Shown here piece after piece: positions 48,927-54,297 of a DNA stretch of 54,297 nucleotides. The stretch covers positions 1 through 54,297 of the forward strand of contig NZ_FRAB01000044.1 in the NCBI RefSeq assembly GCF_900142195.1, given 5' to 3'. Made by a program: the position numbers and the translations under genes. This DNA comes from Paraburkholderia terricola (GTDB lineage Bacteria > Pseudomonadota > Gammaproteobacteria > Burkholderiales > Burkholderiaceae). The notes beneath the pieces are model-generated. The model saw only the letters and a program-made list of their open reading frames with translations. It was not told the origin of the DNA and ran no database searches. Position 1 is the first letter of the stretch, and each line of letters opens with the position of its first letter.

Positions 48927-49117
48927 TTCTGGTTCGCCTTCTCAGTCAGGACGGTCCGCACACGTGCGATGTCGCGACGAACTTTCTTCAGCTGGCTCGT
49001 ATTCGTGAGCTGCTGGGTCGCGAGTTGCATGCGCAGGCCGAATTGCGCCTTCAACAGGTCCGACAGCTCCTTGTTGAGCGCGGCCTGATCTTTCTGGTGA
49101 AGTTCGGAAGCCTTCAT
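48923..49117 (-). CDS. rpmC: 50S ribosomal protein L29
   Basis: 64 residues, two-helix protein at the tunnel exit that binds trigger factor and SRP. '[23 protein letters not shown]' is diagnostic. The second of two adjacent ATG codons (49117) has the better spacing to GGAG. Confidence 0.98.
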
Positions 49118-49127
49118 CATTTGCTCC

Positions 49128-49544
49128 TTAGGCGCCGAGCTGACGCACGATAAACGTCGTCTTAAGCGGCAGCTTAGCTGCAGCCAGACGGAACGCTTCG
49201 CGTGCCAGCTCTTCGGTTACGCCGTCCATTTCGTACAGCATCTTGCCCGGTTGAATCTCTGCGACGTAGTACTCAGGGTTACCTTTACCGTTACCCATCC
49301 GTACTTCAGCCGGCTTGTGCGAGATCGGCTTGTCCGGGAAAATGCGGATCCAGATGCGGCCACCACGCTTGATGTGGCGCGTCATTGCACGACGTGCCGC
49401 TTCAATCTGGCGCGCGGTCAAGCGACCACGACCGATAGCCTTCAGGCCGAATTCACCGAACGACACCGCGTTGCCACGGGTAGCGATACCGGTGTTACGA
49501 CCCTTCTGCTCTTTGCGATACTTTCTGCGTTTCGGTTGCAGCAT
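49128..49544 (-). CDS. rplP: 50S ribosomal protein L16
   Basis: 138 residues, near the A site and needed for 50S maturation. '[19 protein letters not shown]' and '[15 protein letters not shown]' are diagnostic. Confidence 0.99.
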
Positions 49545-49546
49545 CG

Positions 49547-50344
49547 TTATTCTCCAGTCTTCCCGTCGCCACCAGCGCGACGAGGAGCGCCACGGCGTGC
49601 ACCTGCCGGGCCACCACCTTCACCATCACGACGCGGACGACGATCGCCACCCGGACGTGCGTTGCGGCGCGGACGCTTTTCTTCGGCGACTTCTTCGACC
49701 ACCGGCGCATCGTTACGGCCGAGCGTGTCGCCCTTGTAGACCCACACCTTCACGCCGATGATGCCGTACGTCGTCTTCGCTTCCGAAGTTGCGTAGTCGA
49801 TATCGGCACGCAGCGTATGAAGCGGCACCCGACCTTCGCGATACCATTCCGTACGAGCGATTTCGATACCGTTCAGGCGGCCAGCGCTCATGATCTTGAT
49901 GCCTTGGGCGCCCAGACGCATCGCGTTTTGCATTGCACGCTTCATCGCGCGGCGGAACATAATGCGCCGCTCGAGCTGTTGCGTGATCGAATCCGCGATC
50001 AATTGCGCATCGGTTTCCGGCTTACGGATTTCTTCGATGTTGACGTGGACCGGAACGCCCATGCGGCGTTGCAGCTCCGACTTCAACAGCTCGATATCCT
50101 CGCCCTTCTTACCGATGACCACACCCGGACGCGAGCTATAAATCGTGATGCGCGCGTTTTTCGCCGGACGCTCGATAACGACGCGACCCACCGAAGCGTT
50201 CTTCAGCTTCTTCTTCAGGTATTCACGAACACCGATGTCTTCCTGCAACATCGCCGCGAAATTGTTGTTGTTCGCGTACCAACGCGACGCCCAATTGCGG
50301 CTGACGGCCAAACGGAAGCCAGTCGGATGAATTTTCTGTCCCAT
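49547..50344 (-). CDS. rpsC: 30S ribosomal protein S3
   Basis: 265 residues. S3 forms part of the mRNA entry helicase. '[18 protein letters not shown]' and the KH motif ('[18 protein letters not shown]') are intact. The C-terminal 45 residues are Arg/Gly-rich ([16 protein letters not shown]), an extension beyond the Escherichia coli protein and typical of Burkholderiaceae. Confidence 0.99.
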
Positions 50345-50355
50345 CGTATGACCCC

Positions 50356-50685
50356 TTAATTCCCGACCGTCACAGTGATGTGACAGGATTGCTTCTCGAT
50401 GCGGTTACCGCGGCCCTTAGCGCGCGCGGTAAAACGCTTGAGCGATGCAGCCTTGTCGATGTAGATGCTCGTGATCTTGAGCTCATCGATATCGGCGCCT
50501 TCGTTATGCTCCGCATTCGCGATCGCCGACAGCACGACCTTTTTCACGATTCCCGCAGCCTTCTTCGGCGAGAACGTCAGAACGTTCAGCGCCTTGTCGA
50601 CCGGCAAACCGCGGATCTGGTCAGCCACAAGGCGCGTTTTCTGCGCCGAGATGCGGGCACCGCGATGAATTGCTTTCACTTCCAT
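50356..50685 (-). CDS. rplV: 50S ribosomal protein L22
   Basis: 109 residues. Its beta hairpin lines the exit tunnel ('RAKGRGNRIEKQSCHITV'). ATG 50685 begins MEVKAIHRGARISAQKTRL; a longer frame to 50724 overlaps rpsS and is rejected. Confidence 0.99.
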   Translation of the reverse strand: MEVKAIHRGARISAQKTRLVADQIRGLPVDKALNVLTFSPKKAAGIVKKVVLSAIANAEHNEGADIDELKITSIYIDKAASLKRFTARAKGRGNRIEKQSCHITVTVGN

Positions 50686-50695
50686 CTTGAGCCCC

Positions 50696-50971
50696 TTATT
50701 TCTTGGCCTTCTTGTCGGCTGCATGACCCTTAAACGTACGGGTCAATGCGAACTCGCCAAGCTTGTGGCCGACCATGTTTTCCGAGATGTACACCGGAAC
50801 GTGTTGACGGCCGTTATGAACGGCGATCGTCAGACCGATGAAATCCGGAAGGATCGTCGAGCGGCGCGACCAGGTTTTGATCGGCTTCTTATCCCGCGAA
50901 GCTGCTGCCGCCTCAACTTTCTTCAGCAAATGGGCGTCGCAGAACGGACCTTTTTTTACAGAACGTGCCAT
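50696..50971 (-). CDS. rpsS: 30S ribosomal protein S19
   Basis: 91 residues, 30S head partner of S13. '[18 protein letters not shown]' and '[32 protein letters not shown]' are diagnostic. Confidence 0.99.
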
Positions 50972-50981
50972 TGCTTACTCC

Positions 50982-51809
50982 TTAGCGCTTGTGACGGCGC
51001 TGGACGATCATGCTCGTCGTGCGCTTGTTGCTGCGGGTGCGATAACCCTTAGCAGGCGTGCCCCACGGGCTCACCGGATCGCGACCTGCAGCCGTCTTGC
51101 CTTCACCACCACCGTGCGGGTGATCGACCGGGTTCATTGCAACGCCACGCACCGTCGGGCGGATACCGCGCCAGCGGTTCGCGCCAGCCTTACCGATTTG
51201 ACGGAGGCTGTGCTCTTCGTTGCCAACTTCACCAATCGTCGCGCGGCATTCAACGTGAACGCGGCGGATTTCACCCGAACGCAGGCGGACCTGTGCGTAG
51301 ATGCCTTCACGAGCCAGCAACATCGCTGACGTACCGGCCGAACGCGCCATTTGCGCGCCTTTGCCAGGTAGCATTTCGATGCAGTGGATCGTCGTGCCGA
51401 CCGGAATATTGCGGATCGGCAGCGTATTGCCTGCGCGAATCGGCGCTTCCGAACCCGACATCAGTTGCTGGCCTACCGTCACACCCTTCGGAGCGATGAT
51501 GTACTTACGCTCGCCGTCTGCGTACAGAACCAGCGCAATGTTTGCGCTGCGGTTCGGATCGTACTCAAGACGTTCGACCTTCGCCGCAATGCCGTCCTTG
51601 TTGCGACGGAAATCGACGACGCGATAGTGATGCTTGTGACCACCACCCTTGTGACGCGTAGTGATGTGGCCGTTGTTGTTGCGGCCGGCAGTCGACGACT
51701 GCGAATCGAGCAGCGGCGCGAACGGCTTGCCCTTATGCAGATCCTTGTTGACCACCTTGACCATCGCGCGGCGACCCGGCGAAGTCGGCTTAACTTTAAC
51801 GATTGCCAT
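50982..51809 (-). CDS. rplB: 50S ribosomal protein L2
   Basis: 275 residues, near the peptidyl transferase centre. 'MNPVDHPHGGGEGKTAAGRDPVSPWGTPAKGYRTR' region with the critical His is intact. Confidence 0.99.
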   Translation of the reverse strand: MAIVKVKPTSPGRRAMVKVVNKDLHKGKPFAPLLDSQSSTAGRNNNGHITTRHKGGGHKHHYRVVDFRRNKDGIAAKVERLEYDPNRSANIALVLYADGERKYIIAPKGVTVGQQLMSGSEAPIRAGNTLPIRNIPVGTTIHCIEMLPGKGAQMARSAGTSAMLLAREGIYAQVRLRSGEIRRVHVECRATIGEVGNEEHSLRQIGKAGANRWRGIRPTVRGVAMNPVDHPHGGGEGKTAAGRDPVSPWGTPAKGYRTRSNKRTTSMIVQRRHKR

Positions 51810-51811
51810 GA

Positions 51812-52126
51812 TTACTTGGCCTCCGCTTCAAAGTTGATTTCCTGGCCGGGCTTCAGGCAGACGTAGGCCTTCTTCACGTCCTTGCGCTTACCCATGAAGC
51901 GGCCAAAGCGCTTGGCCTTGCCCTTCGAGACCAGCACATTGACGGAATTGACTTCCACCTTGAACAGCAGCTCGACTGCAGCTTTCACTTCCTGCTTCGT
52001 GGCATCGGGCGCGACTTCGAACACGACTTGTTCGTTCTTGTCGGCCACCAGCGTCGCCTTTTCGGAGATCACCGGCGCGAGCAGGACCTGCATCAAACGA
52101 TGATCGTTTTTGCGAATCTCGCTCAT
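51812..52126 (-). CDS. rplW: 50S ribosomal protein L23
   Basis: 104 residues, docking site at the tunnel exit for trigger factor and SRP. 'RLMQVLLAPVISEKATLVAD' and 'VEVNSVNVLVSKGKAKRFGRFMGKR' are diagnostic. Start overlaps the rplD stop (ATGA). Confidence 0.99.
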   Translation of the reverse strand: MSEIRKNDHRLMQVLLAPVISEKATLVADKNEQVVFEVAPDATKQEVKAAVELLFKVEVNSVNVLVSKGKAKRFGRFMGKRKDVKKAYVCLKPGQEINFEAEAK

Positions 52127-52743
52127 GACAGCAACTCCTCGATCTGGGCGACCGCAGCCTTCGTGATCAGGATCTTCTTGAAGTAGATCAGCGACAGCGG
52201 GTCGGCGTAACGCGGCTCGACAACCGCCACATGGGCGAGATTGCGCGACGCGAGGTACAGGTTTTCATCAACCGTGTCGGTAATCACCAGCACGGAGTCG
52301 AGCCCCATCGCCTTGAATTTTTCGGCCAGCAGCTTCGTCTTCGGCGCTTCGAGCGTCAGCTCGTCGACCACCGAGATGCGGCCTTCGCGGGCCAGCTGCG
52401 AGAAGATCGAGCAGAGACCCGCACGATGCATCTTCTTGTTGACCTTGTGCGAAAAGTTTTCTTCCGGCGAATTCGGGAAGATCCGGCCACCGCCGCGCCA
52501 CAACGGGCTCGACGACATACCAGCACGAGCGCGGCCCGTACCCTTCTGGCGCCAAGGCTTCTTGGTCGTGTGCTTGACCTGCTCACGATCCTTTTGCGCG
52601 CGATTGCCGCTACGGGCATTCGCCTGGTAAGCAACCACGACCTGGTGAATCAGGGCTTCGTTGTAATCGCGGCCGAACACGACGTCCGACGCGCTAACGC
52701 CCGCACCTTCCTGACCGTTGGCATTCAGGAGCTTAAGTTCCAT
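52123..52743 (-). CDS. rplD: 50S ribosomal protein L4
   Basis: 206 residues. L4 reaches into the exit tunnel by its loop ('KKPWRQKGTGRARAGMSSSPLWRGGG') and in Escherichia coli also represses the S10 operon. Start overlaps the rplC stop by one base. Confidence 0.99.
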   Translation of the reverse strand: MELKLLNANGQEGAGVSASDVVFGRDYNEALIHQVVVAYQANARSGNRAQKDREQVKHTTKKPWRQKGTGRARAGMSSSPLWRGGGRIFPNSPEENFSHKVNKKMHRAGLCSIFSQLAREGRISVVDELTLEAPKTKLLAEKFKAMGLDSVLVITDTVDENLYLASRNLAHVAVVEPRYADPLSLIYFKKILITKAAVAQIEELLS

Positions 52744-53402
52744 TATTTCGCTCCTTTCACGGCACGCGTCTTCACGGCCGGCGTAACGAATACCTTGCCA
52801 CCCTTCGCACCTGGAACGGCGCCCTTAACCAGCAACAGCTTGCGGTCGGCGTCGATCCGAGCGATTTCCAGGTTTTGCACCGTTACAGTGTCGTCACCCA
52901 TGTGACCGGTCATGCGCTTGCCGGGGAAAACACGACCCGGATCCTGCGCCATACCGATCGAACCCGGCACGTTGTGCGAGCGCGAGTTACCGTGCGATGC
53001 ACGGCCGGATGCGAAGTTGTAACGCTTGATGGTACCGGCGTAGCCCTTACCGATCGACACGCCTTGCACGTCGACTTTCTGGCCCACTTCGAACAGATCG
53101 GGACCGACCACGGCACCGTTCGACAACTCGGCAGCCTTGGCGGCATCGATCTGGAATTCTTTGAGGATTTCACCGGCTTGAACACCGGCTTTGGCGAGAT
53201 GACCGGCCAACGGCTTCGTCACACGCGATGCACGGCGCGTACCGAATGCAACCTGCACGGCCGTGTAGCCGTCGGTTTCAACAGTCTTGATCTGCGTCAC
53301 GCGGTTGTCGGACACGTCCAGCACGGTAACGGGAATCGAATCCCCTTCAGCCGTGAAGATACGGGTCATGCCAACCTTGCGACCTACGAGTCCAAGGCTC
53401 AT
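52743..53402 (-). CDS. rplC: 50S ribosomal protein L3
   Basis: 219 residues, early 50S assembly protein. 'MSLGLVGRKVGMTRIFTAEG' and 'GNSRSHNVPGSIGMAQDPGRVFPGKRMTGHMG' (with the Gln that is methylated in many bacteria) are diagnostic. ATG 53402 follows GGAG by six bases. Confidence 0.99.
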   Translation of the reverse strand: MSLGLVGRKVGMTRIFTAEGDSIPVTVLDVSDNRVTQIKTVETDGYTAVQVAFGTRRASRVTKPLAGHLAKAGVQAGEILKEFQIDAAKAAELSNGAVVGPDLFEVGQKVDVQGVSIGKGYAGTIKRYNFASGRASHGNSRSHNVPGSIGMAQDPGRVFPGKRMTGHMGDDTVTVQNLEIARIDADRKLLLVKGAVPGAKGGKVFVTPAVKTRAVKGAK

Positions 53403-53524
53403 CGTTTTCTCCATTCCCGACTGCGATTGGTCGGGGCTAATTTACAAAATGCCGGCGCCGTTTCGGGCATGAATTCATGCTGCAGCACGCCGACTTTTTT
53501 GCGCAAATGCGCGAAAAGCCTTGC

Positions 53525-53553
53525 ATTATAGCGAGGCCTTTCGTTTTTCGCAA
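53525..53553 (-). promoter_or_regulatory. Strong promoter between rpsJ and rplC
   Basis: Leftward TTGCGA, 17-base spacer and perfect TATAAT. The start would be near 53518, giving a leader of about 115 bases with short hairpins: GCGCA/TGCGC, GCATGAATTCATGC and CCCGAC/GTCGGG just before the rplC ribosome-binding site. Confidence 0.8.
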
Positions 53554-53603
53554 GCAATCAATGACTTAGCGTTGCCCGTGACCCCAGGCAAGCACCGAGA
53601 GCC

Positions 53604-53915
53604 TTATTGCAGCTTGATTTCCACGTCCACGCCAGCCGGCAGATCCAGCTTCATCAGCGCATCAACGGTCTTGTCCGTCGGATCGACGATGTCCATCAGG
53701 CGTTGGTGGGTGCGAATTTCGAGCTGATCGCGCGACGTCTTATTGACGTGCGGCGAACGCAGGATGTCGAAACGTTGAATGCGGGTCGGCAGGGGCACCG
53801 GACCACGAACGATTGCGCCAGTCCGCTTTGCCGTATCGACGATTTCAGCTGCCGATTGATCGATAAGGCGATAGTCGAAAGCCTTCAGGCGAATGCGGAT
53901 TTTCTGGTTCTGCAT
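53604..53915 (-). CDS. rpsJ: 30S ribosomal protein S10 / NusE
   Basis: 103 residues. S10 is in the 30S head and, as NusE, joins antitermination complexes. 'MQNQKIRIRLKAFDYRLIDQSAAEIVDTAKRTGA' is diagnostic. ATG 53915 is preceded by GAGGAAT; longer frames read into the spacer with tuf. Confidence 0.99.
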   Translation of the reverse strand: MQNQKIRIRLKAFDYRLIDQSAAEIVDTAKRTGAIVRGPVPLPTRIQRFDILRSPHVNKTSRDQLEIRTHQRLMDIVDPTDKTVDALMKLDLPAGVDVEIKLQ

Positions 53916-53938
53916 GACAATTCCTCGGTAAAGAGCGA

Positions 53939-53955
53939 GGCGGCGTTGCGCCGCC
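53939..53955 (-). other. Hairpin in the rpsJ leader
   Basis: Perfect GGCGGCG-TTG-CGCCGCC hairpin about 25 bases upstream of rpsJ. It could shape the rpsJ leader or stop transcript decay. Confidence 0.55.
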
Positions 53956-53973
53956 AGACAGTAAAAGAACGTA

Positions 53974-54008
53974 GAGCCGGGCACCCGCTGAGGGCCGGCG
54001 CCCGGCTC
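53974..54008 (-). terminator. Hairpin/terminator between tuf and rpsJ
   Basis: GAGCCGGGC/GCCCGGCTC 9-base stem with internal GC pairing, followed leftward by TACGTTCTTTTA. It is probably a partial terminator at the str/S10 boundary. Confidence 0.65.
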
Positions 54009-54042
54009 CGGGCACCACTTGCTACAAATTCAAGCCGCGATT

Positions 54043-54297
54043 TTACTCGAGAATCTTGGCAACGACGCCTGCGCCGACGGTACGGCCACCTTCGCGGATC
54101 GCGAAGCGCAGACCTTCTTCCATCGCGATCGGATTGATCAGCTTCACCGTGATCGACACGTTGTCGCCCGGCATGACCATTTCCTTGTCCTTCGGCAACT
54201 CGATCGAGCCCGTCACGTCCGTCGTACGGAAGTAGAACTGCGGACGATAGTTGTTGAAGAACGGCGTGTGGCGGCCGCCCTCGTCCTTGCTCAGCAC
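54043..54297 (-). CDS. tuf: Elongation factor Tu, C-terminal part (cut by window edge)
   Basis: The last 84 residues of EF-Tu, covering most of domain 3: 'GRHTPFFNNYRPQFYFRTTDVTG', 'MVMPGDNVSITVKLINPIAMEEGLRFAIREGGRTVGAGVV'. The GTPase domain lies beyond the right edge. Position just before rpsJ fits the str operon copy (fusA-tuf-rpsJ); betaproteobacteria usually have a second tuf. Confidence 0.98.
   Translation of the reverse strand: MLSKDEGGRHTPFFNNYRPQFYFRTTDVTGSIELPKDKEMVMPGDNVSITVKLINPIAMEEGLRFAIREGGRTVGAGVVAKILE

Noticed and set aside
1..54297. CRISPR arrays, tRNA or rRNA genes, prophage or plasmid origins
   Set aside because: I looked for regular spaced repeats, cloverleaf-like segments and phage or replication genes and found none.

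Overview
The window is chromosomal DNA of a high-GC betaproteobacterium, almost certainly Burkholderia or Paraburkholderia. Supporting evidence is the gene order gltB-gltD, pilMN(OP)Q-aroK-aroB-dgt, mrcA, cyaY/lptM-lysA and hemB/engB, the System II cytochrome c maturation genes, and a complete S10-spc-alpha ribosomal protein superoperon. Several proteins are also nearly exact matches to what I know of Burkholderia proteins.

Layout. 1-5.8 kb is the most accessory-looking part: the end of an IS5-like element, an OmpR-type response regulator with no adjacent kinase, a leftward four-gene operon of small exported proteins ending in a stand-alone flgH, and a second, closely similar response regulator overlapping its sensor kinase. 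5.8-14.5 kb holds a Tat-exported lipoprotein of the tyrosine-phosphatase superfamily whose catalytic Cys is Ser, the glutamate synthase genes gltB-gltD, and a REP-associated transposase whose HUH motif is lost. 14.6-16.1 kb carries ompW and a DUF883 gene. 16.2-23.6 kb is a leftward operon for the type IV pilus inner-membrane platform and secretin (with PilO and PilP fused), shikimate-pathway aroK-aroB and dgt. 23.9-28.4 kb carries mrcA (PBP1a), cyaY, lptM and lysA. 28.4-39.1 kb is redox and heme biology: msrP-msrQ, ccsB-resB, a diheme cytochrome c, engB, hemB, dsbD and cutA. 39.2 kb to the end is the leftward ribosomal superoperon from tuf (cut by the window edge) to rplQ, including rpmJ, infA, secY and rpoA.

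How the genes work together. DsbD brings reducing power to the periplasm, ResB and CcsB deliver and attach heme, HemB makes the heme precursor, and the c4-type cytochrome is a likely client. MsrPQ repairs oxidised periplasmic proteins. MrcA and PilMNOPQ share a divergent intergenic region, as is common in proteobacteria.

Most of the window is conserved housekeeping sequence and I see no large undescribed system. The best leads are small: a predicted leftward sRNA between engB and hemB with an anti-Shine-Dalgarno loop, the Cys-to-Ser pseudophosphatase, the HUH-less RAYT next to gltB, the lone flgH operon between two paralogous response regulators, the PilO-PilP fusion, and the unusual placement of promoters and terminators inside the ribosomal superoperon.
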